DNA from: Chamaea fasciata
Lineage: Eukaryota; Chordata; Aves; Passeriformes; Sylviidae
Direction: 5' to 3'
Length of the DNA stretch: 64,000 nucleotides
Assembly (NCBI GenBank): GCA_029207755.1
Contig: JARCOQ010000016.1
Location: 6,000,501 to 6,064,500 of the forward strand
The position numbers were made by a program, and so were the translations under genes. Shown here in pieces: positions 37,733 to 48,480 of this stretch. How positions within the stretch are numbered: position 1 is the first letter of the stretch; each line of letters starts with the position of its first letter. Below the pieces are notes generated by a model. It made no database searches and was not told where the DNA came from. It was given only the letters and a program-made list of their open reading frames with translations.

Positions 37733-40700
37733 TAGCCTGTGCTGGGGCTCCCTGGGGTCAGCCCCTTCTGAAACTCTGCTTTGTCTCTCCTGCTTGGGAC
37801 CACAGAAAGGGGGGAGCCTGAGACAGGCTGTGTTTGGCAGCCAGGGATCAAGGGTGAAGGCAGTTGCTGGGAATAATAATAAGAAACTTGGCTACAGATC
37901 TCCATCCCAGGTCAGATGCTCCAAGGGCTGTAGTTAACCCGTGTGAAAAATTAGCTGGAGGCCTCCCTGCAAACCAGGTTCTGCCTCCAAGGCAAGATGG
38001 ATAAATAGCTCTTCAAGCCACGGGGGCAGGTCTAGAGAGAAACCACAGGGTGATTCCCTGTGTTTAAAAGATCCCTGCAGTTACCATCCCAAATGATTCC
38101 TGTCCTGGGCCCGTGTGTGCTCCGTTATCTCCCAGGCTGATCCACGTGTCCCCACACAAGAGCTCTGCAATCTCCCCCCGTGTGATATTGCGGGATATTC
38201 CACTGCATTAGCAAGTGGAACATGTTTTTACTGCCCACTGTCTCTCCATGCAATATTTCACTGTCTCCCTGGCTATTATCCTGGCGGCACAAAGTCCCAT
38301 TGAAATTCATGGTGTAAGTCGCCCATTTGTTTCCTTTGAGCTTTGCAGGGTTGTTCTATGCAGCTTTATGCATATCATTTTTTGCTATGCAAAGTGAGGG
38401 TAATGACTTTACCTGCTCTCTTTCAAAGCACTGAACAAAGCCTGTCCCCATGCCGTAGACTGATTTTGGAATATTTGTTCTAGGGTTTGAGAGGGATGAA
38501 TCAGAGCTCTTAGGGAATGTGCAATCTGATGCTCTGTAAATAAAAAGAAAGTCATGCTGCATCTACATGTCTCCAAGGCAGGCGTGTGCTCCCTGTCAAC
38601 CTTTCTTGCTGGAATCAGCTTCAGGGATGGCTATGGCAAAACTGAATAGCTTCATTTTAATGACAGCCCTGGAACAGCATCACTTGGTTTGGCCAATGTC
38701 ACTGACAAGCCTTGAGCTGGCTCTGCCTTTTGAGGAACAGATGATGCCCCTCATGCATGACAAGGTGAGACTCCTCAAGCAAAGGGTCACTGGAGATATC
38801 CTCATGGACATCAGGAGTGTGGGAGAAGCAAATGCACAGCCACAAAGGAAAGGTTTTGCTGTGAAGATCCTCAGACTCAGGCTGACTTTCCTCCACCACC
38901 ACCCCAAAGGAGTCTGAACCTCAGGCACCCACAGCACAGCTTTGATGTCTTGAATGAAGCCCCCAAATCAGTGACCACTTGTAAAAATGGGGCTCACAAT
39001 GTCTGTGCTTGGATCTGTGCAGTGCCAGGAGGGCAGAGCCAAGACTTCCCTCTCCATACACTGGTGTTTGGACATGGCTAAGCATGCAGGGTGGATTTTG
39101 GACACTGCCCTGGCATACATGATTTGAAGTGTGTGTCTTGCTGGGCTGTGACCCAAATTGCAACTTGAAGATACAGTGACAGACTCCTTGGTTGGAAAGC
39201 ACCCACAGGTTGAGAGTTATTCTCCAAAGAAACTTGTGAGTAGCACCTAAGAAGTGCACTGGAGGATTTCTTATTTTCTTCATGAGCAATGTGTGTATGA
39301 CAGAGGAAAAAAAAAAAACGACAAAATATCTTTAAAGAATTTGCTAATTTTGAATTATTTACTTTGTCTACTTTCTTGGAGTCCCCAAGAGGAAGATGCT
39401 GCACAATCTGCATTACAATAGCATGTCAAAGTATCCAGAAGGTCCAAAACAACCCATCACCAGTGGGATGAGTCCCCTGGGGCCTTGGTGAAGGACGTCC
39501 AACCGTGCTGCACTGAATCCAGAGTTGCAGATGTGGGCTCCACAGGGATGCAAGCACCGCAGGGAGACAGTGATCAGCATCAACAAGGATGAAGAGGACC
39601 AAATGAAGCCCATTTTCAGACTTAGTGGTCAATACAAGCAGCACACTGGATAGGGAAGTGTCTCTGCTTTGGGAGGGGGGTGAGAAGAAATGTCTGCATG
39701 GGAACTGCACTGTCCTCATGGACATCCCCTTGGCTGCCAGGCCCAGCAAGTAAAGGTAGAACTAGAGACCAAGCCAGTCCTGGATGTCCCCACCAGCTCC
39801 AGGTGGTGAGCAGAGCAAGTCCTGATGCAAAATCACTCTGCACCTGGGCTGTGGGCTGGCAGGAGTCCCCTGTTCCTACACTGCTGTCACCTCTCACTGA
39901 CTTTCACTGACTTCTTGAGAGTTTCAAAGTCAAAACTGAGAGAGAAACTCAGGACAAATGGGGACCTATAAAAACACATCCAAGCTGCCAAGTCTACAGC
40001 AGATGTGATTTGCAATGGATGAGGTATTAATGCCCTGAAAAATTGGAGTAATGATGTGCAGTAATATTTGTCATCACCAAGGCTGAGTACGTTAAACAAA
40101 AATGTTTTGAAATGCAGCTTCTGCCTGGGCCTGGTAACTTTCCCAGATGTAAATATTGCAGTTGTTTTCCAAACATTCTCTAAATACCATAAGGCCTTAG
40201 TCCACTTACAGCACTAACAGCCCATAAAATGTCATTTTTTGTTTTCTAATTAATCTGATGATTTTTAGATAGGATTTGACAACAACAGTGAAAAAGCATT
40301 CCAGGCTGACAAAAAATTATCCCTTGGATGTCAAGTCACCCACAGCCAAGCTGGTGCATCGCTGGGAACTGCAGAGCAGCATCCCCTCATCCGACTGGAT
40401 GGTGACTCATGGTTGGGCAGATCTCCTCACCCTCCAAGCCAGGGGACACCAGCCACTCTTGCAGGGATGCAAAGGGGGAGATCACACCCTTCCTGCAAGC
40501 ATCATCCTCCCTTTTTTCTGGTAAGAGTTCCCCACTGTGGTGAATTTTTCAGATGCCCACGGCAGAGGCCTCCTGGAGGTCCCAGGTGGAGCGAGGGTGG
40601 TTGAATTTTCACCCTCTGTGTAAGGTGGGTCATTGCTGTTAAGGGTCTCACTGTGGGGCTTCAGGTGCTTGGGATTTTTAAGACAGTTGAAGCCACTGCT

Positions 40701-43189
40701 TTTGGGGGGAGATGAACAGTCCAACCAAGCAAAGTACACCAGACCTCCATCCCTTGCCCACATGGGGTCCTGTGGAGGTGTGGCGGGGACTTCTGACTCT
40801 CCCCCAGGCTCTGCACAGAGGCTGTCACACGGCTGTCACATCACCACCTTTCCCTCCAGACCCTCCCGTTTTGGTGAGCACTTCCCTCTCTACAAGGACA
40901 CCAGGCTGTCACACTCACTGTGACACAAGGAGAATCCAGAGTCAAGCCCTGCTGCTGTGGGCACTGCAGGGGAACAACTCAGTCCCTGCCCTGAGCAAGG
41001 ACAGAACAGATATTGCCTACCCAAGGTCACACTTTGTTTCCTTATCTTACTCAACACCTCCCCGTTCTGCATGGGCAAATGGAGCAGTGCCCAGCCAACG
41101 CTCTGTCCCTTGGCCAGCATTTCTTTCCAGGTGATTCTCAAAAAGGCAGCAGAGGAGCTCTCATTCCCATACCCCCTCCACATTGTCGTGGGAAGCAGCC
41201 AGTGTTTTATTAACCACCTCTCCCTCCTGTACGGCTTGTTAAACTGGGTTAGGACTGCTTGAGCCTGCTGTGTTAGACATCTTCTGCTGGTGGAGGGGAA
41301 GGGCTCACAGAAGCTCTCCTGACCCCAGACACCTTTCTCACAGCACTCCTCCCGCCATCTCGCATAAATAGATCAGTCATCCCAGCACGGCTACGTCTTC
41401 TTTTACTCCTTCCTGTCTTTAATAATATTATCAATGTCTGGTTTAGATTTTTACTAAATATAGGGGCCAGAGTCTGGACTGGCGTCACTTCCCCCCCAGA
41501 AGAACTGGAACAGCTTGCTCAGAAGTACTTACTCCTTTTATTAATTTATCTTGGTTTGCAAAGTTGTTTGATTGCCACAAAGTCTTTCCACCCCCTGTTG
41601 ACCTGGCAGCTGGAAGAAATGATGCTGCTTAAAGCCTGTCCTTGATCCATGGGTAAGGCTTGAGGTTTTTGGGGCTGCCTCTCCCAAAGCAACCCTGAGG
41701 AGCAGGGACAATGTGTACCAGCAGGCAGCAAATTTGCAAAGAGCCTTTGGCAAACCTTCCCTCTCCTCACTGCTGATCTCCACGGGTGAAGATCTCTAAT
41801 GGAGTGCCAGTGGCATCCGTGTCCCCTCTGGGTGATTCTTCTTCCAGCTGCCAGGTGTCAGTTGCAGCTCCAGGGCTGGCATGAACCCTCAGAGTTTGTG
41901 GCTGGCCCAGGGGTTTTGTGGCACAGATGTGGAGGCTGAATCCTAGAACACCCTGCTCCTGGCACCAGGAGGGACCTGGCAGTGTCTGTTCCCTCCCCAG
42001 GGAAACTAGTCTGTTCCTTCTCCAGCAAAGGCAGAGGAGGGATGGGACCTCTTATCTGTCATCTACCCAGGAAGACATTTGACCCCAGAGCCACCCTCAT
42101 GGTGGCCCCTGCTATTTCATGTCATTGCCTATGGAATTATTAGTCCAAAGCAATTTCAGTGGGAATTCCTTGCCTTTAGGGCATCCCATGGGACATTGGG
42201 AGAATGGGATATTCCTGCTCCAGGGAGGAAGGGGTCTTCCATGCTTCAAGGGCATGAACACAGGTGGTGATGGCGAAGGGGAATGAAAGAACTTCAGATC
42301 AACCTACTCACCCAGAGACCAAGACCCTGGGGACTGGGTCACAGCTGTGGAAGAGAGAATGCTGGATCCATTCTCCATGCCCATCCTCTCCATCATGCAG
42401 GGTATCTCCTGCATTCCCGTGGGCACTTTTCCTGGGACGTGTGTCTAATGCAGCTGAGTGCTGTGCCAGGTTGCCAGCTGCCACTTGGAGAGGGGCCATT
42501 GCTTGCCTGTTCCCAGGCTGTCTCCCAGCTCTATTACTCCACGCTTCAGGTTTTTTGGCTGTGGTGGTGGTAGTGTTGTTGCTATTAAATTGAAAGGAGT
42601 AAAATTTCTCTCCTGCACCCATCCTCTTCTCTCTCCCCTGCCACCTTCTTGCAGGGCTGCAAAAGGAAATTGCTGGCTAGGAAGTGATTTTGGAGATGGT
42701 TTAAGACACCTCAAACCATCACAAAAAAAAAAAAAAAATACACGGGCCAGTCCTTACCTCAAATGACAGCGCCTGGGGAGAGAGAAGAGCACTTCTGTTC
42801 CAAGGGCCGGCTCGGTGCCAGCCACACTTTAATCATCCTGATTAAAGGTGTGTTGTGTTGCTAAAACAGCGTAAAAAACCTGCCCAAAATGGGGAGGCAG
42901 GATGGCAGTTCTCTGGGACAGGTGAAGGGATGTCTGAGTGAGGAGGATGCCTGGGAAGGGCTGAGCACAGGAGCTGGGGGCCCCTGGGAGCTGTGGGCGG
43001 GGGTCGTGGTTCAGCCCCACCAGTGTCACAGCTAGTCCCAGTCCTTGTGCTCCCAGCTGCACCTGGCACTGCCCAGCTGGGACCAGTTTGGAGGTTCAGA
43101 TTTGGTGTGCGGGGTGGGGTGGCTGTCATGGTCATATGGGGAGACACAGAGATGTTCACACAGGCTCACAGAGGCACAGCCCCGTGTGT
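37733..43189. other. Gene-free intergenic DNA
   Basis: No gene is recognised. It holds a candidate octamer-rich element (38,150-38,420, listed separately), an A run of about 17 at 42,723-42,739 and an AT-rich repeat-free patch near 41,400-41,460. Confidence 0.5.
38150..38420. promoter_or_regulatory. Candidate element with POU/octamer-like sites
   Basis: ATGCATAT at 38,368-38,375 and TATGCAAA at 38,386-38,393 lie 10 bp apart, with related TATGCAG and ATGCAATATTTC words nearby. The block is repeat-free and CpG-poor. Enhancer function is inferred from motif clustering only. Confidence 0.25.
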
Positions 43190-43560
43190 GTAAATACAGA
43201 CACACCCCAGACCCTGCACCCTCCCACTGCACAGATACACCCCAACACACAGACACACACCCCAACACCATCATCCCTGCACCCCCTCAGGGTGTCACCA
43301 CACACACACGACAAACACAGCGGCACACCCACACACAAACGCAGATGTCCCCGACACGGACACTCACACCTTCACGAGCCCTGCACACTCACAACCCCAC
43401 TCTGCCAAGGTGTCACACACACAGGCAGTGTCACACACATGCAAGTGTCACAGTGTCGTGTACACACGGTACCGCGCGGTGTCACACACCCAGTGTCACA
43501 GTGTCACACACCCTGTGTCACACTGATTGTCACCCACACACAGCCCCCCGGTGCCAGCTC
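43190..43560. repeat. Degenerate CA-rich / GTGTCACAC tract
   Basis: ACACAC runs alternate with repeated GTGTCACAC and CAGTGTCACAC words over about 370 bp on the left shoulder of the CpG domain. Periodicity is loose, so it is an old or diverging simple repeat. Confidence 0.8.
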
Positions 43561-43575
43561 CACTCTGCCGACCAA

Positions 43576-43805
43576 GCCGTTTATCGCTCCGGGCCGTCAC
43601 CGAGCTCTACCGAACCGTGCCGTGCCGTGCCGTGCCGGAACCGAGCCGAACCGGCCGTGCCGGACCGTGCTAGGCCGTACCGAGCCGAACCGTGCCGTGC
43701 CCCATCTCACCCCTCCACCCGGCCCGCAGCGAGCAGGACCGCGCCGTGCCCATCCCATCCCACCCGAGCCGCGTCGAGCCGAGCCGTGCCGAGCCGTGCC
43801 GGTGG
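43576..43805. repeat. Degenerate CCGTG/CCGAG/CCGAA pentamer repeats
   Basis: Between 43,576 and 43,706 the sequence steps in 5-bp words of the form CCGNN (mainly CCGTG, CCGAG, CCGAA), starting with four clean CCGTG copies near 43,615-43,636. A second patch occupies 43,766-43,803. Every unit carries a CpG, so the tract itself builds the left edge of the CpG island. Confidence 0.85.
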
Positions 43806-44076
43806 AGCCCCCCGGGCCTGGCAGCGCTGCCCGGCGCCGCCTGCACGGGCAGGGCTCTCCGCCTGACGCAGTGAGGAGCTGCAGCCCTTCTCTTCTCGGA
43901 GGCCGGGCTCCAGCGCTGGGATTTGCTCGGCTCCGGCTGCGTTTCCCTGCCCGCCTCCTGCCCCCGGCCCGCCCGCTTGGAAGGGCGCGGGGAGCCGCAG
44001 CCGCGGGTGCGTCCGCCGCCCATCACCGCGCTTCGGGGCTGGGCGCGCCGCCGAGCGCCGGGAGCCGCCTCCGGAG

Positions 44077-44085
44077 CAGGTAGGT
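44077..44085 (+). other. Consensus splice donor CAG|GTAGGT (candidate first-exon end)
   Basis: The last exon base would be 44,079. The nearly perfect match to the donor consensus inside a CpG island suggests a non-coding first exon on the plus strand. No transcript evidence is available. Confidence 0.4.
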
Positions 44086-46060
44086 GCGCCCGCATCCCCC
44101 GCCGCAGCCTGCCCGGCTCCCCCCCGCCGCCCCCGACCCCGAGCGGAGCCCCCCGCCCCGCTCCACTCCGGCCCCGCGCCCGGTGTCGCCCCGCCGCGGC
44201 GCCCCGCGCTGCCCGCCAGCCCCGCGCAGCCCCCGGTGGCCGTTCCGTGTCGCCAAACTTTTGGCGGCTGCAGCCCAGGTTGGGGCTCCGGCGGGAGGGA
44301 ACCGCGGGGCCGGCGGCGGGGGGAGCGGGGCGCCCTGCCCTCCGCGGGCGGGGAGTCCCCAGACTCGGCCGGGGCTGCTGTCGCTGTCCTTAACCCCCGT
44401 GCGAGCGGGAGATCGGGAGCGGAGCAGCTCCCCACGGCCGGGCCGGGGCCGCGGAGCCGGGAACCCCTCCGGCCGCTCGGGCCGTGTTCCCTCCCCCGCC
44501 CATGGGGGATCCCCACTTCGGGGTCTCCCTCCGCCGGCGGGGTGCGCCCGGGCCGGAGCATCCCCCGCGGGAGCCCCTGCAACTGTTGCCTGCCGGGAGC
44601 CCCGGTGCGCCGGGGGAAGAGCCGGAGTCGCGGGCAGAAGCATCGCCCCGGGGGCAGGGGTCTTCCGTCCGGGTCGCCACCGCGCCGCACGGAGCGCTCG
44701 GACAGGGGAGACCGTCGCCCTCACCCCAAATAACCCTGGAGGTTGCGAGCCTTGGGGTGGGAGCTGTGACAGAGCCGCTCTCCGGCTCTGCTCCCCCCGC
44801 CCCCCCAATCCCTTCTGCATTCCCACGCCGGCAGTTGGGACCTGCCTCCCCCCACACGCGCTCCTTCAGCGGCTATTTCTGTCCTCGCCAAACGCGCCGC
44901 ACATAGAGCTTTAATTAAAGAAAATTAGTGGAGGAGGGCGGGGGGGGGGTGTCCGTGCTCCGGGGAGGGGGACGGTCCCCGAGACCTCGCCGGGTGCCGT
45001 CGGTGATGGCTCGGGGGAGGCGGGGGGCAGGTGCCCGCCTGAGAGTTTGAGCCGCTTTCGCTTGGTTGGTTTGTTTTTCGGTTTTGATTTTTTTTTTTTT
45101 TAGAAAAGGGCGGCGGTGGGGGGGTGGTACGGACACACGACGACGCGGGAACGTGTTCCTTCCCGGAGGGTGTGTTGCAGTTTTAATTATAATGACAGAT
45201 GTTGCCGTAAAGTTCCGCCTCGGTTGCTGAATACAGGCAGAGAACGAAGCACCGGCAAACTCGCCCGTCGGTCTGGGGCACTCGCCCGTCGGCGCGGCGG
45301 GGTTGCCAAAGAATTTTCTTGGTTGCGTTTGAAATGAGGCTCGGCCGGGTCTGGGGGTCCTCGGGGCGGTGCGTGGAACCCGGGGATGCCAGGGAGGTGC
45401 GGGCAGCCCCCGCTCAAACCATCCCAAACCCCCGGCGGTTCTCAGTCTTCGTCCCGCTCCATGTGGAGCGTGGCTACTCGTCCCGTGCCCTGCGGGACCC
45501 GACGGGCAGCCGCGCCCGGTGCTGGGGAGATGTCGGGGTGCTCCCCCCGCAGCCCTTTCCTCCTCCAGCTCTCCCTGGACACAATCCTCCGCACCTCCGC
45601 TCATCCCTGCCTTTCCGGCTCGGGCAGCCCGGGGGACCTGCGGTCCTGCCCACGTCTAGGCTGTGATTTGCAGCCCCGGGAAAGCCCCGCGGAGGGAGGG
45701 GACGGGGGGACTGCCATCACCAGGCTCCCCCGGGGCAGAGCCGCCGCTCCCGCCTCCCCGGCCGGGGATTCGCCTCCTCCCGTCAGCTTCGCGCGTTCCG
45801 CCGCCGGTTCGCGCTGGATTAAATATTTAGAAGTTTGCAGCGGTGAATAAAGCGATCGTTAATAGAAATTGATGGCACCGATGAAAAGGGGGTGGCACCG
45901 GCGGCAGGGACGGCGCGGCTCAGCGGGAGCGGGCGGAGCGCTCCTGGGAGGGTTTTTAAGGGGTTTCGCCCCAAGTGAAGGGTTTATCGCTCCGAATGCT
46001 GTGGCAGTACCGGAGCCCGGGAGCTGCTCTTCACATTTCCGACGATGTCTTTAAAAAGCA

Positions 46061-47760
46061 TGTTTTTTTTTTCCGCCCTGCCTGCCTGGAAAGAATAACC
46101 CCGTGCCTTCGCAGAGACGAGGCAATCCGCTCGAATTTAGCACTTAAAATCCCCCGTCAGCACCTCCCGCCGTGCTGCCTGACACCGTGCAGGGCTCACA
46201 CTCCCCCAGACCCTCCGGGTTTGCCATGGCAGCGGGGGGCAGTGGCCAGCGGACTGCTGTCGGTAGGGACCGGGAGCGTGTCCCCAGCCCCCCGAAGTGC
46301 AGCGCTGGGCAGTGGGGGGACCCCCGTCCTGGGGAAGGCTGGGGCAGAGATGAAGTTTGCCCGATGACCTGGAGGAGGGAGCAGCCCCCGGGGTCGGGAA
46401 GGTGGGGTGGGAAGGACAGGGGACCGGCCGGGTGGCCGGTGAACCCTGGCCCCTCACGCAACCCCGCTCCGAGCTTGAGTCAGCGCTTCTGTCAGCGGCG
46501 GGGATGGGGCAGGCGGAGCGGGATGCGGTCCTGGCGCGGGTGCGGAGGCAGAGGGAGAGGGGGAGGAAAGAAGAACTGGATTCGGATGGAGAGGCAAGCA
46601 GAGAGGGGAAAAAAAAGGGCGAGGGTTGCCGGGGGTGCGGGCCCACCCGTGCCCTCTCCGCAGAGCCGCTGCTCGGTGGGAGCCAGCGGCGATGGGCAGC
46701 GGCTTGGCGTGGGGATGGGGAAAGCGGAGGGCAGAGCGGAAAGCCCTGGGGCCGGCCCGACGCCCCTGCTTCGGGTGCTAGAGACTGTCTGTACCCCCCA
46801 GGGCGGGTCGGTGCCGTGCCCACGCCCGCCCACGCCCCTCACCCCGCGCTGGGGGACGCTCCCCCGGCCCGGCGCTGCCCACGCGTGTCCCAGCCCGGCC
46901 GCCGCTCCGGGCTGGGGCAGCGCCGCTCTGTGACAACAGAAAGTGGCTGGAAAGGGGCGAGGCGTCACACGCTCTGCCTCCGGGAGGCAGGGAAAGGCTG
47001 AGGGACCGATGGGAAGGCATGAATGAATGAATCTCCATAAAGAGCCCCAAGCAGCAGGGAGAGGGAGAGAGGAGGAGGAAGGAGAGGAGGAGGAAGAGCC
47101 GGAGCAGGGCAGGCGGCAGCAGACGTGACGCCGGCAGGTAAGGAGGTGCCGGTGCCGCACGGCCCCGCGGTGCCCGGGATGGCAGGTTGGGGGGCACAGC
47201 CAAAGGGGGCCAGGAGCTACCGGGACCCTGCATGGGTTTGGGGGATTTTTTTAGGGAGCATGTTTTCCTCCGGACTCCTTGCAAAATGTGGAGTCCTTAA
47301 ACTTCCCAGGACTCCTTTCCTCCCCCGGTACTGCCGCCCCGAGTCCGCCGGCTGAGCCCAGCGGCAGCTCCCGGCGGGGACCGGCCCCGGCGGCTGGACC
47401 TGCTCCGCACCGGGGCAGCCCCGAGCCGGGCCAGCCTGCCCGGGGGCAACGCAACTCGGCCGGGCGGCTAGAGCTACATTGCCGGGGGGATCCAGCTTCT
47501 GCCGCGGCCCCTTTGCTTTCGGGGCTCAGTGGGGAGCTCGTCTCCCCCCGGTCTCCATCCCCCTTCGGCGCTCCGTCCCTGCCGCGGTTACATAAGGCAG
47601 AGGAGCCCGTAGCCAGCGCTGACGCTGGCCGGATCATCGGGATCGAACTCGGGGATGCCCAGGGCTGAGCTCAGCCTTGTCCGGCTGCTCCCCATGCTCG
47701 GTCGCCCCTGCCCCGCTGCCCGCGCTGAGCCACCCGCTGCTTGTCCCTGCTTGCTGCGGG
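46061..47760 (+). promoter_or_regulatory. CpG-rich domain, right part, with second candidate first exon
   Basis: GC-rich, CpG-rich DNA continues. Around 46,920-47,137 a block with GTGACAACAG, CGTCACAC and a purine-rich GGAGGAGGAAGAG run ends in CAG|GTAAGG. The layout (promoter-like DNA, about 200 bases of non-coding sequence, strong donor) suits an alternative non-coding first exon of the same gene. The long frames here overlap on both strands and have low-complexity, arginine/glycine/proline-rich products, so none is called a gene. Confidence 0.5.
47135..47143 (+). other. Strong consensus splice donor CAG|GTAAGG
   Basis: The last exon base would be 47,137, preceded by GACGTGACGCCGG. This is the best-scoring plus-strand donor by eye in the right half of the window. 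Confidence 0.45.
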
Positions 47761-48027
47761 CACTGTGCGGCACAGGTTCCCCTACACACACGGACACCCT
47801 GCCCTGCCCCTGCCCTTTTGGCTCTCCCGCAGAGCTGCCCCGCACTAACAGCTGAAATGCTCTGGAATGCGCGTAGCCCTTGGAGCGCACAGCCGCACGC
47901 ACACCCCGTCCCGTGGAGCAGCCTGGCTCCCGCAGATGGGCCCACGGCGAGGCGATGCACACTGGAAGTGTTTGCACACAAACACAGCGCTGCAGGCAGC
48001 ACACGGGTCACGCTCTCGCACACACGT
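47761..48027. other. Right shoulder of the CpG domain
   Basis: CpG density falls. No exon is recognised and the short frames are chance. Confidence 0.45.
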
Positions 48028-48112
48028 GGGCTGGTGCTGGCCATGGGCTGGTGCTGGCCATGGGCTGGTGCTGGCCAGGGGCTGGTGCTCGCCAGGGGCT
48101 GGTGCTCGCCAG
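48028..48112. repeat. Minisatellite, 17-bp unit, 5 copies
   Basis: The unit GGGCTGGTGCTGGCCAT starts at 48,028, 48,045, 48,062, 48,079 and 48,096. The first three copies are identical; the last two share CTCGCCAG variants. That pattern suggests two rounds of local duplication. Confidence 0.95.
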
Positions 48113-48284
48113 TGGTGGCACGGGGGTGCTGGATGCTCTCTCTGTGCCGGACGGGGCCGGGTCTCAGCCCGGGCGGGCTCTGGGAGCGCTGCTGGGAACG
48201 CTGCAGGCCTGGCAGGGCAGCCCTGGCTGGCTGCGGTGGGCAGCTCTGCGGCTGCCCGCAGCTTCCCCCTCCCTGACCGAGGTG

Positions 48285-48480
48285 CTCTGAGCAGGGATCA
48301 ATAATGCCTTTCTGATTGGCTTCAGTTCCCCATTCAAAGTAGTCACTGCATTAGGACTTGATTTTTCTCCCCTTTGACTCCTGGCCAGATTAGATTGTGA
48401 ATTTGGCTGATTTCAAGCTACTGGGGGAGGGAAGAATCACACAGCGAGCAAGAGAGAACTGAAATATCCTACAGGATCCC
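48285..48480. promoter_or_regulatory. Candidate conserved element just right of the CpG domain
   Basis: There is an abrupt change from GC-rich to balanced, repeat-free sequence, starting GATCAATAATGCC, with an ATTGG (reverse CCAAT) at 48,315-48,319 and TTTGACTCCTGGCC. The sharp boundary and lack of repeats suggest a conserved element; not tested. Confidence 0.25.

Larger units (their letters stand above)
43560..46060 (+). promoter_or_regulatory. Large CpG island, candidate ELFN1 promoter region (left part)
   Basis: CpG is very dense and GC is high, with many GGGCGG-type and CCGCCC boxes and G runs (for example ten G bases at 44,940-44,950). No open frame here looks like a protein: all six frames open up, as expected from GC richness. 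A strong plus-strand donor CAG|GTAGGT follows 44,079. Human gene order puts ELFN1 next to PSMG3 and divergent from it, so the island is most simply its promoter. That assignment is inference, because no ELFN1 coding sequence lies in the window. Confidence 0.6.

Noticed and set aside
37570..37937. Frames across the 11-bp repeat with AASQQHPSSIP or GMLLGCCWDA patterns
   Set aside because: They are produced by frame cycling through the minisatellite.
43045..44914. Several 250-330 codon frames on both strands in the CpG domain
   Set aside because: GC-rich DNA lacks stop codons in all frames. Products are Pro/Arg/Gly/Ala-rich or follow the CA and CCGNN repeats, with no domain or conserved motif.
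46357..47160. Frames of more than 200 codons around the second candidate first exon
   Set aside because: They are open on both strands, low-complexity and arginine/glycine-rich, with no family resemblance; explained by CpG richness.
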